Part shown: one piece after another, positions 25,622 to 34,466 of the stretch
How the letters are laid out: every line of letters begins with the position of its first letter
Position numbering within the stretch: the first letter of the stretch is position 1
DNA from: Chryseobacterium angstadtii
GTDB taxonomy: Bacteria > Bacteroidota > Bacteroidia > Flavobacteriales > Weeksellaceae
Reading direction: 5' to 3'
NCBI RefSeq assembly: GCF_001045465.1
Contig: NZ_LFND01000006.1
Coordinates: forward strand, 124,001 to 188,000
Length of the DNA: 64,000 bases
The notes under the pieces: generated by a model
Databases searched by the model: none
Told to the model about the DNA's origin: nothing
Seen by the model: only the letters and a program-made list of their open reading frames with translations
Program-made: the position numbers and the translations under genes

Positions 25622-28600
25622 TTATTTTTTAATGGCTTTGATGATCTGCTTAGATCCATCTTTCATATGAAGTGTAACCAGATACATTCCTTGTTTCAAG
25701 TCTCCTAATTGAAGAGTTGCAGAAGGGCTGTCAAAGGTTTTCACTAATTTTCCTGAAAGATCAATAATCGCTACTGATTTTACTTTAGAGATGTCTGAAA
25801 TAGTCAGGGTCTCTGCAAAAGGATTAGGATATGCTTTAAGTTTATCCTCTTTATTCACTTCAGAAGTACCCATTGTAGAACAGTCCTGCGTTACAGAAAT
25901 GGTATATTTTCCAAATCTTGCCGCAGTATATCCTGTCAGTAATACATAATAGGTTGTTCCTGCCGTAGCGTTGAATGTTAATGTAGATGAATCATTAAGA
26001 TTGGTACCAGGACATCCGCCGTCAGCAAATCCAACTCCTGAATTATTACTTACACATGTAAGTGCTGCACAACTTCCGGAATACACTCTTAAATAGCTGT
26101 CAAACTCAGCTCCACACGCGCTTACAGTTATTGGTCCTGTAGCTTTAGCATTTACAGTATACCATACTCCTTTGTAGCTTGCTGTAGTAGTAGTTCCTCC
26201 ACAAGTGCTGCTTGGTAAAGTTTCATTGGTAGCCAGTGCATTGTTGCCTTCCACTGTTCCGCCACAAGGGATAGCTATTGCCGTATCGCAAGTGTCGTTA
26301 GCCGGAGCTACAGGTGTTGTCACACAAATACTGAAAGAGGAAGCCGTAGCTGCAGTGCTTGAAGAAGAATATACTCTTACGTAATAAACCTGCCCTGCAG
26401 TTAAAGTAGTCAACAGTACATTTGAATTACCAAATCCTCCATCTGTACAGGCAATGGCAGTAAAGCTTCCGCAAGATCCTGAATAAACCTGAGTTGCCGT
26501 AGCATTGTCAGTATAGTTCACAGTTACAAGTTGAGTAGCCGCTGCAGCTGTAAATGAATACCAAACATCATCATTGATTCCGCTGGCAGCACAAGTTGGT
26601 GTAGTTCCAGTACTTTGAGTAGCACTGAAAGTAGACCCGATTACAGGAGAAGAACAGGTTCCGGTGTTACTTACAGTTAATGAAGTAGCATTAGCACAGT
26701 CATCATTAGCCGGCGGCGGCGGAAGTGTTCCAATACAAATGTTAAATGTGTTGGCATAAACCGTTGTAGCGGTATTGGCATTGGAGTTATAAACTCTTAC
26801 ATAATACGTTTCTCCAGCTGTAAGACCTGTAAGTGAAGTATAATTTGTATTTGAAGTGATGCATGTCTTGTTTACCAAAGCTCCGCATCCTCCTGTGAAT
26901 ACCTGAGCATACAGACTTGTAGACGAGCTGCTTCCCACAGAAACTACATTCTTCAACCAGATCGTATGTGCAGTACCGGTTGCAGTAAACGAATACCAAA
27001 CATCATCATCAGGATTACCTGTACATGTACCTACCGGAACTGAAGAGTTGGTAGCACTTAAAGTGGTTCCTGCAGCCACAGATCCACAGTTCATATCAGG
27101 ATTTACAGTCAGAGGAACAGCATTTGCACATTCGTCATTAGCTGGTGCTGCTGGCAGTGTTCCGATACAAAGATCAAATGAGTTCGCATATAATGAAGCT
27201 CCTGAATTAGCATTGGAGTTATAAACTCTTACATAATAAGTGTCTCCTGCATTCAGGTTAGATAAAACAGTGTAAGTTGTATTGGATGTAATACATGTAG
27301 TGCTGGTTAAAGTACCGCAAGCACCACTAAATACCTGTGCATATAGTGAAGTAGATGCAGAAGTTCCAACAGAAACTACATTTTTCAACCAGATGGTATG
27401 TTTAGTTCCCGTAGCTACAAATTTATACCATACATCATCATCCGGAGTACCACTACAAGTACCTACCGGCACTGAAGAATTAGTAGCTCCTGAAGTATTT
27501 CCTGAAGTCACAGATCCACAGTTCATATCCGCATTTACAGCTACTGTTACAGCATTGCTGCACTCGTCATTAGCTGGCGGCGGCGGCGGAGTAGAAATAC
27601 AGATATTAAAGCTGGCATTGGTATTAGCATTGGATGAATATGTGTATACTCTTACATAATACGTCTGTCCTGGAGTAAGTCCGGTTACCATATTGATATC
27701 TGCATCAGAACACAGAATGCTGGTTAAATTGCCACAGCTTCCTCCAAGAACCTGGAAATACATATCCGTATCTGAGCTAACCCCTGTTGATACTATATTA
27801 GATAAGGTAACAAGGTGGCTGCTTGCTGTAGCGGTAAAGCTATACCATACATCGTCTCCTGGGTTACCACTACAAGGGGTAGCGGCCATAGAATAACTTG
27901 CCCCCAGTGTATTGCCCGGTGTTGTGGCAGTACATGTCAAGCTAGGGTTTACAGTTAATGATGTTGCATTGGCACAGTCATCATTAGCAGGAGGTACCGC
28001 TGCACTGGTTGTAAAGTTTCTTTCTGTACATCCTGTAGAAGCAACATTTCCGTTGTAAGCCGTTATGGTATAGAAATATTGTGTGGAAGGGTTAAGCTGC
28101 TGTGCAGTGGTTAAAGTATAAAGTAAGATATTTCCTAAATCAAAATTAGCCAGTACATTGTTAGCCCCGGCAGAAGTTCCGATACTCAGGCGATATCCCG
28201 TAGCTCCTGTTACAGAAGCCCATGAAAATGTAGGTTTCGTTGAAGTCCCTACAACAGCAGATGTAGGAGCACTCACAGTAGGGCATGCTAACGTAGAAGT
28301 AGTTGTAAAACTTCTTTCTGCACATCCTGTACTTGTTCCTAAAACATTCACTGCATAAACTGTATAGTAATATTGTGTATTAAAGTTCAGGAAGCCGGCA
28401 GGTGTATAACTTGTTACATTTCCTACATCCACCATATTCATGACGTCTGTGCCACCCGGAGTTGTTCCGATGCTCAACTTGTAAGAAGATGCATAGTTGG
28501 ACGCTGTCCAGGTAATAGCAGGCGCAACAGCTACATTGGTAGCACTTGCAGCAGGAGCTGTAACAGCCGGACAAGCCGGAATAGCAGCCGAGCTAAGTCC

Positions 28601-29179
28601 CAATAATCCTGTAATAGACTTTATTGTTCCTCTGGTTCCCGAAGGAGGAGATGCAGGATCCGGATTCGTCGTATCACTTCTGTAAGCAATCCCAGAATTT
28701 GAAGGCCCTGTATAAGTATAGAACCTGTTACTACTGGCTGTAAAGTCTGCTGTATTTTCGTCTACAGCTATCACCAGGTTATCTGTATTGTTATAAGCAA
28801 AAGGTGAACTGAAATTAACAGTAACTTCGCTACCCACTACATTTACAGCCCCTGAAAACACCTGCGTCATATTGGCCAAAGGGATCCAGTCTGTATTAGA
28901 GCTAAAGGTTGTTTTTGTTGTGTGACCAATGTAAACCACCCAATCTACAGTTTTAGAAATATCTGCATTATTCGGGAGATAGAATTTCACTCCTGTAATA
29001 TTTCCCGCTGCAGATGCATTAATCTCTGTTTTGGCAAAAATTTGCTGGCTGTAATTATAGCCATAATTTACGTCCACGGGCATGTATCCGCCCTGGGTAG
29101 TTCCTCCGCCCAAGACCACCTGGGCATTAACGAGTGTCGCTATTAAAAAAAACAAACACGACAATAGAGTTTTTTTCAT
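25622..29179 (-). CDS. Large T9SS-exported surface protein with five ANDxC repeat modules
   Basis: 1185 residues from the ATG ending at 29179 (MKKTLLSCLF, signal ending VNAQ); a longer frame adds 19 codons that would break the signal peptide. Order: N-terminal beta domain (about 20-215, QIFAKTEINASAAGNITGVKF); two fibronectin-like domains (GYRLSIGTSAGANN type, each starting with CP and ending FTT); four modules of about 135-140 residues starting ANDxC and carrying DDVWYSFTA or DDVWYKFVA; a fifth, more diverged module (PANDTCDTAIAIPCGG); and a T9SS type A sorting domain (AYPNPFAETLTIS ... LGDLKQGMYLVTLHM). Modules 2 and 3 are nearly identical. Cysteines recur at fixed places, suggesting disulphides. 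Probably a surface adhesin or structural fibre. Confidence 0.88.
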   Translation of the reverse strand: MKKTLLSCLFFLIATLVNAQVVLGGGTTQGGYMPVDVNYGYNYSQQIFAKTEINASAAGNITGVKFYLPNNADISKTVDWVVYIGHTTKTTFSSNTDWIPLANMTQVFSGAVNVVGSEVTVNFSSPFAYNNTDNLVIAVDENTADFTASSNRFYTYTGPSNSGIAYRSDTTNPDPASPPSGTRGTIKSITGLLGLSSAAIPACPAVTAPAASATNVAVAPAITWTASNYASSYKLSIGTTPGGTDVMNMVDVGNVTSYTPAGFLNFNTQYYYTVYAVNVLGTSTGCAERSFTTTSTLACPTVSAPTSAVVGTSTKPTFSWASVTGATGYRLSIGTSAGANNVLANFDLGNILLYTLTTAQQLNPSTQYFYTITAYNGNVASTGCTERNFTTSAAVPPANDDCANATSLTVNPSLTCTATTPGNTLGASYSMAATPCSGNPGDDVWYSFTATASSHLVTLSNIVSTGVSSDTDMYFQVLGGSCGNLTSILCSDADINMVTGLTPGQTYYVRVYTYSSNANTNASFNICISTPPPPPANDECSNAVTVAVNADMNCGSVTSGNTSGATNSSVPVGTCSGTPDDDVWYKFVATGTKHTIWLKNVVSVGTSASTSLYAQVFSGACGTLTSTTCITSNTTYTVLSNLNAGDTYYVRVYNSNANSGASLYANSFDLCIGTLPAAPANDECANAVPLTVNPDMNCGSVAAGTTLSATNSSVPVGTCTGNPDDDVWYSFTATGTAHTIWLKNVVSVGSSSSTSLYAQVFTGGCGALVNKTCITSNTNYTSLTGLTAGETYYVRVYNSNANTATTVYANTFNICIGTLPPPPANDDCANATSLTVSNTGTCSSPVIGSTFSATQSTGTTPTCAASGINDDVWYSFTAAAATQLVTVNYTDNATATQVYSGSCGSFTAIACTDGGFGNSNVLLTTLTAGQVYYVRVYSSSSTAATASSFSICVTTPVAPANDTCDTAIAIPCGGTVEGNNALATNETLPSSTCGGTTTTASYKGVWYTVNAKATGPITVSACGAEFDSYLRVYSGSCAALTCVSNNSGVGFADGGCPGTNLNDSSTLTFNATAGTTYYVLLTGYTAARFGKYTISVTQDCSTMGTSEVNKEDKLKAYPNPFAETLTISDISKVKSVAIIDLSGKLVKTFDSPSATLQLGDLKQGMYLVTLHMKDGSKQIIKAIKK
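25870..28000. repeat. Tandem coding modules of about 410-430 bp
   Basis: Five consecutive module-encoding segments inside the large T9SS gene, with ANDxC codons recurring near 26298, 26705, 27131, 27562 and 27975 (spacing 407-431 bp). The segments starting near 27131 and 27562 are almost the same sequence. Two further copies lie in the neighbouring 23436-25337 gene. Confidence 0.8.
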
Positions 29180-29508
29180 ACTTAGTAAAATAAAATTAGG
29201 GAGGTAAATGTAAACAAATATTTCACTAAATATCAAAAATTATCATAAAATATTAAATATCAAATCAATAATAATTAATTTTATTAAACAAAATCAAATA
29301 CTTGTTTAATATTGCATATAAATTCACAATTAAAAACAACAACATTAACCACTGAATATCAACAAGTTAAATTATTTATAAAAATCACGCCGAGTGGATA
29401 AATTTCTATTTAACATAAAAAATTATTTAAAATTTTCACCAAATAACGATTTATTTAAAATAAAAAAAGCGACAAAATGCCGCTTCAATGTTTCTTATAA
29501 TCTTAATT
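29180..29508. other. 329-bp AT-rich intergenic region with dnaE terminator
   Basis: Apart from a weak hairpin ending dnaE (29463-29487, AAGCG..CGCTT with a T-tract on the minus strand) the region is very A/T-rich and should hold the promoter of the large T9SS gene. I see no TAnnTTTG box on the minus strand, no repeat and no RNA gene. Confidence 0.5.
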
Positions 29509-32500
29509 TTAATTCAGATAAAACTCATATTTGTTGAGGAGCTGAATCTCTTTAATGAGATCCCCGTTCAGATCCACAGAATGTTTCATAGACTGTACTT
29601 CTATATGGGAATCATCTTCAATATTCTTAATAAAGAATTTGAGCTTCTGGCTTCCTTTATTTCTGTCGAGAACAGTTCTGAAAAACTCCAGATCTTCCGT
29701 ACGAACATCCATGACATCCATCACCAGGGAAATACTTTTCGCAAAACGCTCAAAAGCCTCCTGAAGCTCAATGACATCATTCACATTCACAAATACCCTC
29801 CCGTCTTTTACCTGAGCAAATTTTATTTTAAAAATCACAAATCTCTGAACTTCAAGCTTTTCTTTCAATTTCATGTAATCCCGGTCTCCAAGCCTGAATG
29901 AATAGGATCCGGAATAATCTTCCAGTGTAACAAAAGCTACTTTTTCACCACTTCTGAAACCATCCTGAACCCTGTATTCAGTAATCAGTCCTGCTACCGT
30001 ATATTCTTTTCCGCCACCGCCATTTTCTCTTTCTTTCTGAAGTGTTTTCCAGTCTTTCTTCTTTTCTTCAAACAATTCTTCCTGTTTATTGGCAAAAGCC
30101 TGTTCTTTATAAGCATCTACCTCATCCAGATTTAAAAAGAGGAAATTTCCTTTCGGTTCCGCTTTCTTCACTACTTCTTCTACAATCTCTTCTTCACCAA
30201 TAGACATTTCATCCGAAACAATTTCGGTAAGATCGACTGTTTCATCCTGAGTATCCGTCTCCAGAACCGGAACATTGTCCGTCACCACTTTTTCTTCCTC
30301 TTCTTTTTCCAGTACATTTTTTTTGGAAAGCTGTCCCTGCATAAACTGGAACTGGTATTTGAATTCGTCCAGCGGATGTGCGGAAAGATAGAATCCGATG
30401 ATTTCCTTCTCTTTATTCAGCTTGTGCATATTCGGCCATTCCGGGCAAGGAAGAAGCTTAGGCTGCTCTATCTGTACCTCATCGGCAAAATCTGCGAAGA
30501 GGGAATGCTCCATTTCGTTTTTACTTTCCTGGAAGCTCTGTCCGTATCTGATGAGTCTTTCCAGATTCGTTTTACCAGCCATATCAATATCAAAATACTG
30601 ACCTCTGTGGTAAGAACCAAGTTCGTCAAAAGCTCCTGCCAACACTAAACTTTCCGCCACTCTCTTGTTCATCTGAGAAGGCAGTATACGCTCAAAGAAA
30701 TCGTAAATATTTTTAAACCTTCCATTGGCTCTTTCTCTGGTTATCGCTTCACTCGGCCCTTCTCCGATTCCTTTAATAGCCCCCAGACCAAAACGAATCT
30801 GACCTTTTTCGTTTACTGAAAATTTATACTGGGATTCATTAACATCCGGCCCCAAAACATCTACCCCGATACTTTTACAATCTTCCATGAACATGGTGAT
30901 AGAATCTGTATTGTTGATGTTATTACTCATCACACTCGCCATATATTCAGCCGGAAAATTGGCTTTTAAATAGGCCGTATGATAGGCAATCAGCGCATAA
31001 CATGTGGAGTGAGACTTGTTGAAGGCATATTCCGCAAAGGCTTTCCAGTCATTCCAGATTTTATTTAAACGGTCTTCATCGAGGTTGTTTTTCTTTCCAC
31101 CTTCAATGAATTTCGGATACATTTTATTAAGAACATCGATCTGCTTTTTACCCATCGCTTTTCTCAATGTATCGGCCTCACCTTTGGTAAAGTCTGCAAG
31201 TTTCTGGGACAAAAGCATTACCTGCTCCTGGTATACGGTAATTCCGTAAGTTTCTTTTAAATATTCTTCGGTTTCAGGTAAATCGTAAACAATTTCTTCA
31301 ATTCCGTGCTTTCTGTTGATAAAGTTCGGGATATATTTAATAGGTCCCGGGCGGTAAAGCGCGTTCATGGCAATAAGATCGGCAAAAACCGTAGGCTTCA
31401 GCTCTCTCATGTATTTCTGCATCCCCGGACTTTCATACTGGAAAATCCCAACGGTTCTCCCCTCTTTAAATAACTGGTAAGTTTTCACATCATCCAGAGG
31501 AATTTCATCCGGATCAAGATCTATATTGTGTCTCTGCTTAACCAGTTTCATGGCATCTTTAATGATGGTAAGGGTTCTAAGCCCCAGGAAATCCATCTTC
31601 AGAAGCCCCGCACTTTCCGCTACGGAGTTGTCAAACTGGGAAACCAGAATATCAGCATCCTTTGCAGCAATGGTGATCGGTACAAGGTTACTCACATCCT
31701 CAGGCGTAATAATTACCCCGCAGGCATGAATTCCTGTATTTCTGATACAGCCTTCCATTTTTTTAGCACTCGCCAATACATCGAAACGGGGATCCTCAGG
31801 GTTATCGAGAACCATCCTCATCTCATCTACCAGCATTTGCTCTTCGGGCTTCAGTTTATCGTATTTTGCCAAAGCTTTGGCGATGTTCATTCCCGGACTT
31901 GGGGGAATCAGTTTAGCGATATTGTTGGTATCGGGAATCGGGACATCCAGAACCCTTCCGGCATCTTTAATGGCAGATTTCCCCCCCAAAACGGAGTACG
32001 TAATGATCTGCGCTACCTGGCTCTGTCCGTATTTTTCAATCACCCACTTGATAATCCTGTCTCTACCTTCATCATCAAAGTCAATATCAATATCGGGCAT
32101 CGAAATCCTTTCCGGATTCAGGAATCTCTCAAAAAGGAGGTCGTATTTAATTGGGTCTACATTGGTAATTCCAATACAATAGGCTACAGCAGAACCTGCT
32201 GCGGAACCCCTTCCCGGACCTACCCAAACTCCCATATTACGGGCTTCGTTGCAGAAATCCTGTACAATAAGGAAATATCCCGGATAACCGGTATTCGCAA
32301 TTACATCAAGTTCAAAATCAAGACGTTCTTTTATTTCATCCGTAATTCCGGTATCCACATATCTTTTTCTGGCTCCTTCATAGGTTAAGTGGGTAAGATA
32401 AGCCATCTCCCCTCTTTTTCCTCCGTCTGCTTCGTCTTCTGCATGAATAAATTCTTCCGGAATATCAAATTTGGGAAGAAGTACATCTCTTTTTAAGGTA

Positions 32501-34176
32501 TAAGGACTGAATTTCGCGAGAAATTCATCATAAGCCTCAAAAGCATCCGGATAAGCCAGAAATGCTTCCTTTATTTCGTCACTGTTTTTTATGTAGTATT
32601 CTCCGGTAGTAAGTCCTCTACGTTTCCCAAAGCCTTTTCCAACAGGAGTCGTTAATTTTTCCCCATCTTTGATACAGCTTACAATATCCTGGATATTGGC
32701 ATCATCTTTATGGGTATAAAAGGTCTCGTTCTGAGCCAGGATCTTGGTATTATATTTATCAGCCAGATAGAGTAAAACTTCATTCAGGTGCTCTTCTTCA
32801 GGCAGTTTATGATTCTGAAGCTGAACATAAAAATCGTCTCCGAAGGTATCTTTCCACCATTTAAATAGTTCCTCCCCTTTCTGTTCCCCCGTATTCAGGA
32901 TGGCGTCCGGAATATCTCCCAAAATTCCGGAAGTCACGGCAATAAGTCCTTCTTTGTATTCAGCGATCAATTCTCTGCTGATCCTCGGTACTCCAAAGTA
33001 GAATCCTTTTAAGAATCCTATACTCGACAGTTTGGCCAGGTTTTTATAACCATTGAAATCTTTAGCCAGCAGCACCATTTGGGTTCTTCTGTCCGGATCA
33101 TCTTTTGTAAACTGTTTTTGCTCGTAACGGTCTGAGATATAAAACTCACAACCTACAACCGGAATAAGCGGTGTGGAAACCGGCTCCTGCTCTGTAAACT
33201 CTGTTCCGTTTTCTTCTGCTTCCTGTTTGTTGGCAAGGAATTCCTTATGTTTTTTAGAACGGTCTGAATTAGCAGATTCCACGGCGGAAACGAACTTAAA
33301 GGCCCCCATCATATTCCCGATATCTACTATTCCCACAGCAGGAAAATTATCATCAGAGGCTTTTTTGATAAGGTCATTAATCCCGGAAGTAGCCATCAGA
33401 GTTGAAAAAACACTATGACTATTGAAATTAAAATAGCTTCCTATATCAATTTCATCAATATTTCCGAAATCGGTCTGTTTTTTCTTATTATTAAAATCCG
33501 CTACCTGTCTCCGGATGACAATATTAAACGGTTTTATCGGATCCGGGTGGAGGGTTTTAAAATAAGCCAGCTGATCTTCAGACACCTTTAAAACTTCAGC
33601 AGGAATTACTCCTATCCTCATCATTTCAAAGAATACCCTGGCGGTTGCATTTACGTCGGCAGCAGCATTGTGGGCCTCATCAAATTTGTGCCCGTACAAT
33701 TTTTCGTACAGTTCTTCAAGTTTCGGAGATTTGTATCTTCCTCCTCTTCCACCGCCAAGCTTACAGTAGTCTGTCCCTAGAATCATGGTATCGGCTCTGG
33801 GCTTTTCCTGAAGATTGTCTTTTATGGTTTTTCTATAAAATTCTGCTCCTACGATATTATAATCGAACTCTACGTTGTGTCCGGAAACAATTCTTACCCT
33901 GTCCAGTGCCTTTGAAAACTCTTCCAGGATCTCCTGAAGATCCCGTCCTTCTTCATTGGCGATTTTAGTTGTAATTCCGTGAATCCTCGCTGCATTAAAG
34001 GGAATATCGTACCCTTCAGGTTTTATAATATAATCCTGGTTTTCTATTAAATTACCATCATCATCATGTATCTGCCATGCAATCTGAACCATTCTTGGCC
34101 AGTTGTCTGAGTCTGAAAGCGGAGCATTGAAATTCTTAGGTAATCCGGTGGTTTCTGTGTCAAAAATTAAATACAT
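29509..34176 (-). CDS. dnaE: DNA polymerase III alpha subunit with fused N-terminal 3'-5' exonuclease
   Basis: 1555 residues, about 400 more than E. coli DnaE. Residues 1 to about 185 are a DnaQ-type DEDDh exonuclease: Exo I FDTETTG (Asp6, Glu8), Exo II GHNVEFDYNI, Exo III HNAAADVNA. From about 245 follows the PHP domain, with altered metal-ligand motifs (FNFNSHSVFSTL and GIVDIGNMMG instead of HxH and TDHG). The palm catalytic aspartates are in PDIDIDFDDEGRD (about 690-702); the fingers (CYALIAYHTAYLKANFPAEY), helix-hairpin and OB-fold (TVAGLITEYRVQDGF ... FVTLEDYSGSYSF) regions are intact. This is the replicative polymerase, with proofreading built in. Ends in a weak terminator; single-gene unit. 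Confidence 0.95.
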   Translation of the reverse strand: MYLIFDTETTGLPKNFNAPLSDSDNWPRMVQIAWQIHDDDGNLIENQDYIIKPEGYDIPFNAARIHGITTKIANEEGRDLQEILEEFSKALDRVRIVSGHNVEFDYNIVGAEFYRKTIKDNLQEKPRADTMILGTDYCKLGGGRGGRYKSPKLEELYEKLYGHKFDEAHNAAADVNATARVFFEMMRIGVIPAEVLKVSEDQLAYFKTLHPDPIKPFNIVIRRQVADFNNKKKQTDFGNIDEIDIGSYFNFNSHSVFSTLMATSGINDLIKKASDDNFPAVGIVDIGNMMGAFKFVSAVESANSDRSKKHKEFLANKQEAEENGTEFTEQEPVSTPLIPVVGCEFYISDRYEQKQFTKDDPDRRTQMVLLAKDFNGYKNLAKLSSIGFLKGFYFGVPRISRELIAEYKEGLIAVTSGILGDIPDAILNTGEQKGEELFKWWKDTFGDDFYVQLQNHKLPEEEHLNEVLLYLADKYNTKILAQNETFYTHKDDANIQDIVSCIKDGEKLTTPVGKGFGKRRGLTTGEYYIKNSDEIKEAFLAYPDAFEAYDEFLAKFSPYTLKRDVLLPKFDIPEEFIHAEDEADGGKRGEMAYLTHLTYEGARKRYVDTGITDEIKERLDFELDVIANTGYPGYFLIVQDFCNEARNMGVWVGPGRGSAAGSAVAYCIGITNVDPIKYDLLFERFLNPERISMPDIDIDFDDEGRDRIIKWVIEKYGQSQVAQIITYSVLGGKSAIKDAGRVLDVPIPDTNNIAKLIPPSPGMNIAKALAKYDKLKPEEQMLVDEMRMVLDNPEDPRFDVLASAKKMEGCIRNTGIHACGVIITPEDVSNLVPITIAAKDADILVSQFDNSVAESAGLLKMDFLGLRTLTIIKDAMKLVKQRHNIDLDPDEIPLDDVKTYQLFKEGRTVGIFQYESPGMQKYMRELKPTVFADLIAMNALYRPGPIKYIPNFINRKHGIEEIVYDLPETEEYLKETYGITVYQEQVMLLSQKLADFTKGEADTLRKAMGKKQIDVLNKMYPKFIEGGKKNNLDEDRLNKIWNDWKAFAEYAFNKSHSTCYALIAYHTAYLKANFPAEYMASVMSNNINNTDSITMFMEDCKSIGVDVLGPDVNESQYKFSVNEKGQIRFGLGAIKGIGEGPSEAITRERANGRFKNIYDFFERILPSQMNKRVAESLVLAGAFDELGSYHRGQYFDIDMAGKTNLERLIRYGQSFQESKNEMEHSLFADFADEVQIEQPKLLPCPEWPNMHKLNKEKEIIGFYLSAHPLDEFKYQFQFMQGQLSKKNVLEKEEEEKVVTDNVPVLETDTQDETVDLTEIVSDEMSIGEEEIVEEVVKKAEPKGNFLFLNLDEVDAYKEQAFANKQEELFEEKKKDWKTLQKERENGGGGKEYTVAGLITEYRVQDGFRSGEKVAFVTLEDYSGSYSFRLGDRDYMKLKEKLEVQRFVIFKIKFAQVKDGRVFVNVNDVIELQEAFERFAKSISLVMDVMDVRTEDLEFFRTVLDRNKGSQKLKFFIKNIEDDSHIEVQSMKHSVDLNGDLIKEIQLLNKYEFYLN

Positions 34177-34435
34177 ATACGTTTCTAACTTTTTAAAAAA
34201 AGAGAATGTAAAGTTACTTCATTTTTTCAAAAAAACCATCACCCAATCCCTAAACAATAAATCATAATTTTTCATAAAACAAGGATTTTACGTAAAAAAT
34301 CAAATTTATCTTTATTTCAAACCATTATCGCAAACAATATTACAATAAAAGAAATTAAACTAAATTATTATCAATAAAATATACCGTTTTATGAAAATAA
34401 TATAAAAAATATAATTTAAAATTGATCCTGTTGTA

Positions 34436-34443
34436 TATATTTG
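34436..34443 (+). promoter_or_regulatory. Candidate -7 promoter box of first subtilase gene
   Basis: TATATTTG fits the Bacteroidota TAnnTTTG -7 consensus exactly and lies 23 bp before the ATG of the subtilase gene. No good TTG -33 element sits at the usual spacing. Confidence 0.5.
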
Positions 34444-34466
34444 TCCTGTAACTCTAAAATACAAAT

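Noticed and set aside
25622..29179. Plus-strand frames opposite the large T9SS gene
   Set aside because: They are complements of repeated modules; all lack signals or domains.
31528..32388. 286-codon plus-strand frame opposite dnaE
   Set aside because: It lies fully within the catalytic region of the polymerase gene, has no signal, domain or start context, and follows dnaE codon periodicity.
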